A DNA stretch of 64,000 bases from Agarophyton chilense (Eukaryota > Rhodophyta > Florideophyceae > Gracilariales > Gracilariaceae). Below are positions 18,144 through 28,083 of this stretch, one piece after another. The stretch lies in NCBI GenBank assembly GCA_030374765.1, contig JARGXX010000079.1, forward strand, positions 496,001 through 560,000, in the 5' to 3' direction. The notes under the pieces are model-generated. The model made no database searches. It saw only the letters and a list, made by a program, of their open reading frames with translations, and had not been told where the DNA came from. A program made the translations under genes and the position numbers. Every line of letters starts with the position of its first letter. Position 1 is the first letter of the stretch.

Positions 18144-19867
18144 AGTAAAAATCCTGGAAACGGGGGGCGTCAGTGAGGAGAATAGGAAACGCACGCAGCG
18201 GCTGAGTTGCCGAGCTACAGTTGAGGGTGAACTTGTCGGCAGTGTGAATCGTTGTTGAAAGCACGCCACGCTCACGAATCGAAAAGCCCTGGTGAGCGTC
18301 GTGGCGGAGGGCGAGCTCGATGGTGCTTGTTGGCTATCGACGCGTGTCTGACGTGGCCCTCTGGAAGATTCGTCAAGAGTGTGCATTGCAACGTTTTGCT
18401 TTCGACATGGCAAACCCATAATTACTCTTCCCACCCTTTAATGCTCAATGAATTTAACAATGGTTGAGAGGGAGCTCCACCGCATACGTCAACCTCATGC
18501 CCTAAAAACAGATTTCCAGTACAAATAACATGCCATATATGTATATGGTAAAGCCCAGCAGCAATTTGTGCTATTCCTAGTCTAATCAGTTATTTACTCG
18601 TACTCCTAACCCATTTCGCTCTCAGCAAACCATTGAGGAAGAAGGTAGTACTTAATAAAGAACACGATACGAAATCGTAGATCATTCTTTTTTAGCACTA
18701 TGTTATAAGACTTATACGTTTGGTCCATGGATAACGACAATGCTGGTGAGAATCTGAAAAATATGAGTTTTTCTAACGAGCACTTTTTGTGGAGATTATA
18801 AAAGAATATGGGGGAGGGGAAGGGGCGTGGTGTACGTCCAAAGCAATCAAAGAAAAAATGTTAAAAGTCAAATTTCGGCCAAGCCTTGAAGCTTTGCAGA
18901 AGACTAATCGCAGCCAGCAAATAGAAGGCGCCGTTTGGTTGGGTGTGCACTTATTGTTTTTTTATTTAAAAAGTTTAAATTTGGAAAACCAGAAAAAGGC
19001 TGTTCTTCGGCACCGATAGCACACGGGTCTGTCCTCATCGAGGAACAGCCGGAATAGTGACGCACCTTCGCAAAATGGCTGTGGGGGTTTACAGTTAACC
19101 GTAACAGTAGCGTACGGTCTCTTCAACTACTGATACCCCTGTCTTAATAGGCCCACTACAAATGCAATCGTGAGAAAACGCCGTGGCGAGAAGTGATGGC
19201 GTTGGAACAGAGTGCATTCGACATGCAGGGGTGACACGAGACAAGCTTACTGGTGATGTGCAGGGTTGTTGCCGAGTGCACAGCTTAGTTCGACGGACCG
19301 GGCCTCAGCCTTTGACGTAAGGGCAATTGAGCTAGCCCTTTACCGGCCGTGAAGAGCACAACCCAGAGAGATGACGTTCGAAGGCCATCAGGGCCCGATC
19401 TAGTTTGTTGCGTTGCCGCGGAAAGCCATCGTTCGAATGTTGAAATCGTTATCAGAAACCGACTGGTTCAGTACGAGCTTCGGCAACACTGGCGTTTTTA
19501 TAGCAGAGCAGAGACAACCTCCATCGGCTTTCGAGCGGTGGAAATTGTATGCCAACCAGCAGAAGGAGGGGCCGGCATAGAACAAGCGTCGCGCCAAAAG
19601 TGATGTAACGAAAATTTAAAAAAACAGCACATGAGCGCCCCGCTGCAGAGCGAGACGTGAGCCAGGCTTCGTATCCATTCCATGCATGATACGCAGTCGC
19701 GCGTTTGCTGCCGAGTTCTCCCTTTGAAGCCACTCTTTGAGTCGTTCCTCGTTCCTGTCTCGCTACGCTCTTCTTTGCCTCATCACCTACGAAAGTCAAT
19801 CCTTCAGCCGATCATTGCGAGACCCTTCGACTTCTCCCTTTTCCGCTCCCTCTCCCTCTTTCTCCCA
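18144..19867. other. Divergent intergenic region between the plastid-protein gene and the SUMO protease gene
   Basis: Only short frames; no RNA gene or repeat was recognised. It should hold the promoters of both divergent genes. The frame of the protease gene is already open from 19682. Confidence 0.5.
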
Positions 19868-21940
19868 ATGCCAGTGTTCACCTTCTTCAAAGCTCTGAGC
19901 GCCGGCGTCCAAGAGACGCTGAATCGTGTCAAGGACACCGTTTCTGCCTTCTCAGACACAGTTTGCACCGGCGCCGCTGAGGTTGTACACCATATTTCTC
20001 CGAGAAAACGTCGTCGCTCTTCTTCAGCTTCCGCCGGCTCTTTGCCTGCTACTCCAGCACCCCTTCCCACATCATCGTCCCTCCGTTCATCGCCCTCAGT
20101 ACCATCTCAGCCCCATGCCAAACGCCCGCGACTCGCAACTCCCGAAATCGACTCCTCGCACTTTCCAAGCCCTTTTCTTCCGCCCCGAGTCCCTCTATCT
20201 TCCGAAACACCCCCGCGCCCACGACCATCACAATCTCGACCCGACCAACGCATCGAAGCTGCTATAACTCATGGTCTTACTTCTACGCCACGCTCTCGCT
20301 TCCTCTCCACTCCTGCCAGATACAGCTCGCATGTACCTGCATTCGACCCGCAGCGGCAATTCTTTCGCAACACCTATGCCGGCCTTCTCCGGCGAAGACA
20401 TACGTCTGAGCCCGCTTCGGCACCGACAAAATCTACGCCAAAATCCATACACCCGACCGCAGTGAGGAAGTCTGTTTACAAGAAGCGCTTTCACAATACA
20501 CAGCGACACTTTGTATCCCCCAAAGTACTGGCGAAGAACACTCGATTGCAACCTTTGCGACAAAGTTACCCGTCACTCCAACAGCACAGGTCACCGCGCC
20601 CTTCTCAGTTGCGCTCACAGCAAGAAGCTCTTGAAGTTTCCGTTGAGAGTCGGCCTCAAGAAAGGTCGTTTCTCAGAAATGAAAATCTTGAAACAATACC
20701 TTCCCCTGCTACAAGGGCTGAGCAGATTGCTAATCTTCCTCCGACAATTGCTGCTTTGCTCCGATCCGACAACCCTCTTTGCAAGAAGATATGGAAACTG
20801 CATAAGCAGAACATAGAGCGCCTCGCATCCTCAGATCAAAAGAAGAGGTTTCTCGAGCTGGAGCATTTCGTCAAATGGCAACAACTTGAAACAATCAAGC
20901 GCGAGCGGGAACAGTCGCGTCGCATCTTCAGTCTCCGTCCACTCTTGAAGCCACTGACTGAAGAGAAACCTCAAGCGGAACAACCGCCGCACCGTGCATC
21001 ACACTTCTATGAAAATCGGTATTGGCTCCCACCTGAGGAGAACTGGTATGAAGATCAAGATGATCACGCTCAAAAAGAGCGTGATTTGTCAGTCACAGTC
21101 ACAGATCCCCGTTCCGCGTATGCTCCTCTCACCGATTCAGCAGTATCCCGTTTACGAGCGACGCTAGCGGATGCTTCAAATCAGCACAGCGAGTTGTCTC
21201 GTGTTGACGGTTGCATTATTCGAGGGGAAGATCTACGGACACTGCGGCCCAATAACTGGCTGAATGACGAGATCGTCAATTCCTACATGAATCTTCTGGC
21301 TGAGAGAACGACATTCGCCAGGAAGACTAAGTCGGATGAAAACTCAAGACCAAACGGCCACCCAAACAGTTTCGTGAATGAAAATGGTTTGCATGATAAG
21401 AATGTGTCAAAGAAGAAAACGCCTTCCGCCCACGCCCAACACATACCGAAAGTCAAAGTGATTTCTTCGTTCTTCTATTCTACTTTGTTCAAATTCAATC
21501 CTCGAACAAGAGTAACTGAGTACACCTATTCCCGTGTAAAGCGATGGACTCGCAGATTCGACGTATTTGAATACGATCTCATGCTGATACCGATCAACCA
21601 GCAGAATTTACACTGGACATTAGGAATAATTAACTTCAAGGATAAGATCGTCGCACACCTGGATTCTATGGGCAAAGGCGGATCTCCTGAGGTTCGGGAA
21701 AATCTTTTGCGATGGGTCCGTGATGAAGCTGCGACCAAGGGACATGAGTTCAAGGCTACGGAGTGGTCTGCGGATGACGTAGTCGTTCCGCAACAGACGA
21801 ACTCCGATGACTGCGGTGTATTTTTGTGCAAGTATGCCGACTTTTTGTCCAGGGGTTGGTCTGATTTTACCTTTTCTCAAGATCATATGAACTACTTTCG
21901 GGCACGTATGGCACATGAGCTTCTTATGAAGAAGGCATGA
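19868..21940 (+). CDS. Ulp1/SENP-type SUMO-specific protease (peptidase family C48)
   Basis: The ATG at 19868 gives 690 aa; the frame is open from another ATG at 19682 (752 aa numbering used here). The N-terminal 440 residues are Ser/Pro/Arg rich and look disordered, with basic clusters such as R-K-R-R-R near 108 that could act as nuclear signals. The catalytic domain covers about 505-745. It starts with L-R-P-N-N-W-L-N-D-E-I (521-531), the substrate-entry motif, and has H644 in N-L-H-W, D661 in L-D-S-M, Q705 and C711 in D-D-C-G-V-F. All four catalytic residues of the Ulp1 family are present. A polar insertion of about 45 residues (545-590) lies between the first helix and the S-S-F-F-Y strand. 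The enzyme would process SUMO or remove it from proteins. Confidence 0.9.
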   Translation: MPVFTFFKALSAGVQETLNRVKDTVSAFSDTVCTGAAEVVHHISPRKRRRSSSASAGSLPATPAPLPTSSSLRSSPSVPSQPHAKRPRLATPEIDSSHFPSPFLPPRVPLSSETPPRPRPSQSRPDQRIEAAITHGLTSTPRSRFLSTPARYSSHVPAFDPQRQFFRNTYAGLLRRRHTSEPASAPTKSTPKSIHPTAVRKSVYKKRFHNTQRHFVSPKVLAKNTRLQPLRQSYPSLQQHRSPRPSQLRSQQEALEVSVESRPQERSFLRNENLETIPSPATRAEQIANLPPTIAALLRSDNPLCKKIWKLHKQNIERLASSDQKKRFLELEHFVKWQQLETIKREREQSRRIFSLRPLLKPLTEEKPQAEQPPHRASHFYENRYWLPPEENWYEDQDDHAQKERDLSVTVTDPRSAYAPLTDSAVSRLRATLADASNQHSELSRVDGCIIRGEDLRTLRPNNWLNDEIVNSYMNLLAERTTFARKTKSDENSRPNGHPNSFVNENGLHDKNVSKKKTPSAHAQHIPKVKVISSFFYSTLFKFNPRTRVTEYTYSRVKRWTRRFDVFEYDLMLIPINQQNLHWTLGIINFKDKIVAHLDSMGKGGSPEVRENLLRWVRDEAATKGHEFKATEWSADDVVVPQQTNSDDCGVFLCKYADFLSRGWSDFTFSQDHMNYFRARMAHELLMKKA

Positions 21941-23140
21941 CGCCCACGCTGTTTTTTATATCGATTCTTTTCAGAAGAAAACCCCCATTTCTTTTTTTTT
22001 TCGCAACTGAGCTCGCATTCATTCACTCTATGGCTCGTGATCGTTCACGACCGAGTAACCATATTTTCACGGAGAGTGACAGTGTTTTTCACTTGTGGTA
22101 GTTGTCGGGATGGGGATGTACAGCGGCCTCGATGCTAGGTGCATGGTTTCTTTCTAACTTTCAATTTGACCACACACTACAAAAGCCTCTTCGGCTCGCT
22201 CGCCAAAAGGATTTTTTATATGTCCACGCTTGGGGAGTCTGTAACCCACGCCATATAGAAGAAAGACTGGCGTATGTTATGCTACCAGGCATCTAAACGA
22301 GCACACCCGAACCTTTGTTTCTCCCAAAGCTCTCAGTGACATTCCCTAAATTCTTGAGCATTCATTTGGGACTTTCTATTGTATGGCATCTGCGATATGG
22401 ATAACTGGCAACGGACAAATCTATTTCTCATGGACAGTCCAGCCTAACTTGAGAGGGATCAACATAACACAGGGCAAGATACTGAGACAGGCTTGCGCTA
22501 CCAACGGTACCCCTGAGAGAAGCTCATTGTAATGCGATCAAATCGCAACTAAAGAAAATGACTTCATTTTTTAACAATCTTAATTGTATAGACTTTCTGG
22601 TGAACTATACTTATGTTGATCTGTTGATAGTTTGAAATAATGTTCTGTGTGCGCAATGAACGTTAAACTGGGCTGCGCGAAGATTTTCGACCGAATTATC
22701 GTAAGAAGCAAGCAAAACAGAAAGACAGTTATGTTTCACAGTTGGGCGGCGTGCGGATGAGGAGCACAATTAAGAGGTGGGGATATTTCATTGGGCAGGA
22801 AATTAAAGCGAGAGAGAGGAGTGGGACTCGAATGTTTAAGATCGACGTCTGTCGTAAACCTTTACAGACCTTACAGTAGATGATCCACTCATGTGGTCGT
22901 CGCAGCATGGAGACATACAGACATGAGAAGTGTCCTTTTACTCTCCGAACAGTAGGTAAGAACAGCAAGTGCTACATACAATAACAACGAGCCCCGAGAA
23001 ATACTGTTTTACTCGTCTTGCTATCGGCCGACACACGTTTCAGAAAAACGAGTACAAGAAGGGCCTTCAACAAGGCTGCAAAGATATTCTTTTTCTTTCG
23101 AGGTACAGACCAAAAAACAAACTTAAAGAGATAACCCAGA
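21941..23140. other. Intergenic region, no gene seen
   Basis: About 1.2 kb between two plus-strand genes. Short frames only; no repeat or RNA gene recognised. Confidence 0.55.
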
Positions 23141-25897
23141 ATGGGCATTGCTCAGCCGAAACTTCGCCACGTGCTTCCCACAAATCCGCAACAAATTCAG
23201 CTTACCTTCACTTCCTCCAATACTTTGCTTCACACAGCAAATGGTCGTATCCAACACACTGATCCACACCACGGGAGAACTCGTACTCTCGCATTTGAGG
23301 CTACTCGTTCTCTTTCGTCAATAAGCCAAACAAAAAATCTTATTCTGACGACTGACAATGCCTCCCGCGCCGCTGTTCATCTCCTGCCTTCGGGTCGAGT
23401 GATCGGTCGTATATCTCACAACTTTGAAGTTCAAACATGTGCGTTATCACCGTGCGCCAAGTTTGCGGTGTTTGCTGGCAAGCACGTTGAAGTTTGGCAC
23501 GTGCCCACCAGTCGTATTCCAACATTCGGTGCGTGGAGACGCAAAGCCCAATTTGCAATCAAATCGTCCTCTATCGCATGGAGCCCGGATTCACGTCGAC
23601 TTGCTGTTGCATCAGATCGGGGAGTAACTGTCTTTACTCTTTCGGAACGACAACAAGGAATTCATATCAAACCGCTTGTTTTATATGGTCATCGTAGTCC
23701 CGTGAACTTCGTTCAGTTCGTCGGCCAGAACGGACTGGTGACGATTTCAGAGGATGGAGTAATGTTCTGCTGGCGTCTACGATATAATGACGAGCGTCCC
23801 GAATACAGTCCAGTCAAGTATCCATTTGTAAGCGAAACACGCAACCCTAAGCGACAGCTATTCGCCGTGCCCTTATCAGCGAAGCTCGCAAGTCGACATT
23901 TTGTCAAACGTGCATCGGCACGTACGGCAACGGGGGCATCCATTCGAGAAGGTAGGTTGGTCGTCGGCATGTGCAACGGGGTATTTGCTATTTTCGAACT
24001 GCCGGAGCACATGACGGATGAGTCACAAGAATTTGATGATGGGCTCTTCGCTCTTAGGAACTTAAAGCGACAGGTAATAGAAGAAGGCAATGGCGTTGAC
24101 GGAAATCTTGACGAAAATGATCTAAAGGAAAAGAATGTAAAAAGGATTCCATTCACGGAACTTGTGCTTCTTCATACACTATCGGTTTCTAATGGCGCTA
24201 TCAGTCGCATTGCTTTGAACTCTAGCGGAGATTGGGTGGCATTATCCTCTTCCAACGGTCAAATTCTTATCTGGGACTGGCAAGCAGAAATCCACGTCCT
24301 AAAACAACAAGCACATACCCTCATGGCTACAACAGTTGCATTCAGTCCCGACGGTCGAGCTGTTGCGACGGGCTCGAAGGATGGACGAGTCAAACTATGG
24401 GGTGTGGCCACTGGATTTTGCGCGGCAACATTCTCAGATCATTCGGCATCTGTTACATCACTTGCTTTTGCTGCAAATGATGTTATTATCTCGGCTTCCT
24501 TAGATGGCAGCGTTAGAGCGTTCGACATTCGGCGATATCGCAACTTCCGGGTCATGGTGGGTCCGCCACCAAGAAGGCAGTTTGCCTGCGTTGCAGCCGA
24601 CGCGGCGGGTGAGCTTATTGCGGCGGGATGTCTTGACACATTTGAGATAATGGTATGGTCATTACGCACTGGCCAAGTGCTTGAAATTCTAAATGGCCAC
24701 AGAGGTCCAATTAGTGGAGTTTCGTTTCGCCCAGGGAGGGGCACACTTGCCAGTTCGTCGTGGGATCGCACCGTCCGGCTCTGGGATATGTACGAACGGA
24801 AAGGGACATGTGAAGTCCTAGAGCACAACAAGGAAGTCATGGATGTCACCTTCCGACCTGATGGTAAGGAGCTTGCGGTTTGCACCACCTCAGGGGAAAT
24901 CATACTATGGGACCCGGAAAGGGCCTCTGTGGCTGGCACCATAGATGGAGCTCGGGATTCCGCTCGTGGTCGACTTCGCGGGGAGATGACTGTCGCGCCT
25001 CAAAAAGGATCATTTCAAACATTGAGCTACTCTGCTGATGGAAGATTTTTGTTTGCTGGAGCCGCCTCGAAAAATGTTTGTGTCTACCACGTTGGAGAGG
25101 GGAGCCGACCAACGCTCGTCAACAAGATTGCAGCAACTCAGAATCAAGACTTTAACGGTCTGCTAGACAAGTTAAATTCAAAGAATCTAACCATAAGCGG
25201 CCATGTGATGAATATTGAAGATGATGACGAGCACGGTGAAGACTACCAAGAGGCGCGAATTGCAAATGGACGGTCGCTTCCAGGTGCAATGTCAGAACTA
25301 AAACTTCGTCGAAAAAAACTCTTGAAGGCGGAAATAAACTGCGTGAGGACGTGTGCTACGGGTCGTCTATGGGCTGCAGTAACACCTGAAGGTGTTTTGG
25401 TGTACGGGGAAGATGAAGGTGAAGAAGCAGATGAGCTCTTATTCGACCCCACGAATTTGGAAGTAGATATAACTCCAGAAGCGGCAAGAAAGGCATCTGA
25501 AGAGGGTGATCACGTGACGGCTCTCTCGCTGGCTTTGAGACTGAATGAGAGAGCCGTTTTGAACTTCGTCGTTGAAAAGGTTCCCGTGGCACTCATTGAT
25601 GAGGTTGCTAGGGCAGTGCCAGTTCTGTACTTCAACCGACTTGTTCTCTTGTTCGCATGGCGATTGGACAACACTCCCCATCTCGAGTTCAACATGCGCT
25701 GGGCCAAGGAATTAATTCTTGCGCATGGAGGTAGTGTGCATCGTAGCATTCCGGATCCTTCGTCTGTTAATACGGCGTTGCGATCGCTGAATCGTGCTTG
25801 TCGTGCTCATTCTAAGCGAATTGTGCCTATTTCAGACAGAAACGAACATATGTTGGAGTATCTCCTCACTCTGAGCCATCAGGCCACGCAATCATAA
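23141..25897 (+). CDS. PWP2: Periodic tryptophan protein 2 (PWP2/UTP1), U3 snoRNP component
   Basis: A single 918-codon frame, close to the usual family length of about 920. Two seven-bladed WD40 propellers are predicted. Clear blades include G-D-W-V-A-L-S-S-S-N-G near 365, D-G-R-V-K-L-W-G near 410, G-H-R-G-P-I-S near 520 and S-S-W-D-R-T-V-R-L-W-D near 537. The end (about 765-890) has the helical Utp12 domain, with A-L-S-L-A-L-R-L-N and L-N-F-V-V-E-K-V-P. PWP2 is part of the UTP-B complex, which binds the 5' end of pre-rRNA with U3 in the nucleolus during 18S rRNA maturation. No intron is needed. It is convergent with FEN1, 188 bp apart. Confidence 0.92.
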   Translation: MGIAQPKLRHVLPTNPQQIQLTFTSSNTLLHTANGRIQHTDPHHGRTRTLAFEATRSLSSISQTKNLILTTDNASRAAVHLLPSGRVIGRISHNFEVQTCALSPCAKFAVFAGKHVEVWHVPTSRIPTFGAWRRKAQFAIKSSSIAWSPDSRRLAVASDRGVTVFTLSERQQGIHIKPLVLYGHRSPVNFVQFVGQNGLVTISEDGVMFCWRLRYNDERPEYSPVKYPFVSETRNPKRQLFAVPLSAKLASRHFVKRASARTATGASIREGRLVVGMCNGVFAIFELPEHMTDESQEFDDGLFALRNLKRQVIEEGNGVDGNLDENDLKEKNVKRIPFTELVLLHTLSVSNGAISRIALNSSGDWVALSSSNGQILIWDWQAEIHVLKQQAHTLMATTVAFSPDGRAVATGSKDGRVKLWGVATGFCAATFSDHSASVTSLAFAANDVIISASLDGSVRAFDIRRYRNFRVMVGPPPRRQFACVAADAAGELIAAGCLDTFEIMVWSLRTGQVLEILNGHRGPISGVSFRPGRGTLASSSWDRTVRLWDMYERKGTCEVLEHNKEVMDVTFRPDGKELAVCTTSGEIILWDPERASVAGTIDGARDSARGRLRGEMTVAPQKGSFQTLSYSADGRFLFAGAASKNVCVYHVGEGSRPTLVNKIAATQNQDFNGLLDKLNSKNLTISGHVMNIEDDDEHGEDYQEARIANGRSLPGAMSELKLRRKKLLKAEINCVRTCATGRLWAAVTPEGVLVYGEDEGEEADELLFDPTNLEVDITPEAARKASEEGDHVTALSLALRLNERAVLNFVVEKVPVALIDEVARAVPVLYFNRLVLLFAWRLDNTPHLEFNMRWAKELILAHGGSVHRSIPDPSSVNTALRSLNRACRAHSKRIVPISDRNEHMLEYLLTLSHQATQS

Positions 25898-26085
25898 ACA
25901 GTTAGTTTCTCGTCAAAGAGGCACGCACGATGCTGAACGCGTCCGAGAGAGCAGTTATTATGATAGAAGTATAGGGACATGACGGATAACCCTTCCCTTT
26001 CGTATCCTTCGGCCCTTGCAACACACTGCCACGAAGATAAATGCCGTTCATTTAATTATTGACAATCGTTCTATCTTGTTTTCAT

Positions 26086-27261
26086 TTACTTAGCCTTTCT
26101 TGACGATGTAGAACCTTTTCGGGCTTTTGCCTTCTTTGCTTGTTTGCTAACAAGAGCTGCTGCTTTTCTCTTCGCCACTCGTTCAGCTTCGTTGGGAGCG
26201 GTAACACGCTTGAAGAAGGAATCGACGCGAACCTGGGTAGTTTTCTGTTTCGACGCAAGGAGTCGCTTGATGCCGTTGTCGATCTTAGTAGAATCAAATT
26301 GATTCTCCTCGATCATAATTTTCTTAATTTCTTCAAGATTTGGCTTTGTCCACTTGAGGCTGATGTCTTTTGCTGGAGTTACGTCCGCGTCGGTGAACAT
26401 TTTTCGCAAAGCATCAACGGGATATGGGTCTGGGACGGTGTAGGCTTTTTCGTTCTTAAGGGCGTCAACAATTTTCTGGAGGTCTTGATGTTTTCTAATG
26501 AGGTTGATAGCCTTGACGACGCCTACCCCTTTTATACCGTCCACATAATCGCAGCCGCAAAGAATACAGAGATCAATGAATTGAGACATGTCGAGATCTA
26601 AATCTTGCAGAATAACTTCCAGGGAGAATTCAGTAGGCTTGATTCCTTTCTTCGCGGCGGTAGAAGCAGTACCAGCCCATAAGTAGCGGATCAATCGAGC
26701 GGTTCCAAACGTAAGGGAATCCATATCTTCCGAAGCGGTGGCAAACACATCACCATTCTTGACAAGTTCTGCGCACTGGGCTTCTGCTTCACAGGGTGCT
26801 TCCACAACTGGTACTCCCATGGATTGTATGAGACGTTTACAAGAGGCGGTAATTTCGGGGGTTAGGGAATTGACGCGACGAGAAAACTTTTCAGCCATTT
26901 CTAAATCACCATCTTCGCGGGCCTTCTTGGCGGCTTCTATGGCCGCCTTCTTTGCTTCTGCTCGTTTGGTGAGCTCGCCTGATTTCATAGACGGCGGTTT
27001 GCCATCAAAGACGAAGACAGGCTTGACACCAAGCTCGAGAAGGCGTATGGTACGATAGAAAAGACCGCTGAGATGGGAAGTTACTTGCCCCTGGTCGTTG
27101 GTTAGGTTGTCAGCGCCCACGCGAACGGCGACAAGTAGCTGATAGATACACATTGATGCATCGATTGCTATCTTCCTGCCAAACAGGGAGTCGACTGTCT
27201 GCGGATGAATGGCGCGCGGCGCGTTGTCGCCAACAAGCTTGGACAGGCCTTTAATTCCCAT
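26086..27261 (-). CDS. FEN1: Flap endonuclease 1
   Basis: From the ATG at 27261 the product is 391 aa and begins M-G-I-K-G-L, as in FEN1 proteins, whose N-terminal glycine sits in the active site. The metal ligands and catalytic residues D34, K93, R100, E158, E160, D179 and D181 are all at the standard positions, and C-D-Y-V-D-G supplies the later Asp. The helix-two-turn-helix K-G-V-G-V follows. A PCNA-binding PIP box Q-V-R-V-D-S-F-F lies at 343-350 and a Lys/Arg-rich tail closes the protein. It removes 5' flaps in Okazaki-fragment maturation and long-patch base excision repair. The open frame extends 75 codons upstream (to 27486) with an Arg/Ser/Ala-rich, acid-poor sequence; see findings. 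Confidence 0.96.
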   Translation of the reverse strand: MGIKGLSKLVGDNAPRAIHPQTVDSLFGRKIAIDASMCIYQLLVAVRVGADNLTNDQGQVTSHLSGLFYRTIRLLELGVKPVFVFDGKPPSMKSGELTKRAEAKKAAIEAAKKAREDGDLEMAEKFSRRVNSLTPEITASCKRLIQSMGVPVVEAPCEAEAQCAELVKNGDVFATASEDMDSLTFGTARLIRYLWAGTASTAAKKGIKPTEFSLEVILQDLDLDMSQFIDLCILCGCDYVDGIKGVGVVKAINLIRKHQDLQKIVDALKNEKAYTVPDPYPVDALRKMFTDADVTPAKDISLKWTKPNLEEIKKIMIEENQFDSTKIDNGIKRLLASKQKTTQVRVDSFFKRVTAPNEAERVAKRKAAALVSKQAKKAKARKGSTSSRKAK

Positions 27262-28083
27262 GGTGGGCGGCGCAGAAACGAGAGGCGGCGTCTGAACGGC
27301 AGGATGATTTCGGCGTAGACAATGACAGCGGGAGACGAAAAACGAGCGAGGAGCACTGAAGGAGCGGGGGGAGGTGAACAAGGGTGCGACGAAAGAGCTC
27401 GGCAACGCGGGGGTGCTAAACGCGCGCTGTTGCGACGCTGCCGATGCGTAGCGGGACGGGAAGCGCGGGATGACCTCGGCAGACATGGCGTGTCCGCGTG
27501 CAGCGCTGTTGCTTTTGCCTTGGCTGTTCGCGTTGCCTTGTCAGAGGAGTGCGCCGCGGGTGCTTTTGCTCGCGCCCTGCTTTTGGCGCGAAAAGAAACA
27601 GAGCGCTGCGGATCTACCACTGCCACGTCTGCCACGTCTCGTTTCGCTTGACAGGATGCTGTTGGAGAAGTGCCGTTCCGTCACGGTCACGTGGTGCCTT
27701 CATCGGGAGGAGTGTTTGTGCACATGCGGCACGTTGTGCGTTGCTCATGCGTAACCTTCGCTAAGTGTGATGCGCGCGCACCAATCAAACGCAGCAGTTT
27801 GGCCCGCTTCGCCTCATCGTGATGTCGCCTAGTTGCGCATTCTCTGCACCTCACCGATACTATACCGTCATCTTATTCAATATCTTCCTCATTCTCAGAC
27901 ACCTCATGCTACGCTGCATATCGCCAAGATGGGGCTTTCAGCAAATTCTTTCCGAGCTGCAGCCATCATCCCGATTGCTTTTTTTCCGTATAAAAACCCT
28001 CCCCCCTGCCCGCTCCGTCCTAATTAACAGTGCTCCACCTTGCAGTCACTTGCTTTCAGCTTTGTGTGCGCAATCTCCCAGTC
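27262..28083. promoter_or_regulatory. Shared divergent promoter region of FEN1 and the STEAP-like gene
   Basis: 822 bp between two divergent start codons. It carries a clear TATA box for the plus-strand gene (27989-27996). No TATA box was found for FEN1. The FEN1-proximal half is GC-rich and open in several frames. Confidence 0.55.
27989..27996 (+). promoter_or_regulatory. TATA box of the STEAP-like gene
   Basis: TATAAAAA, 88 bases upstream of the chosen start codon, followed by a C-rich stretch. Confidence 0.6.
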
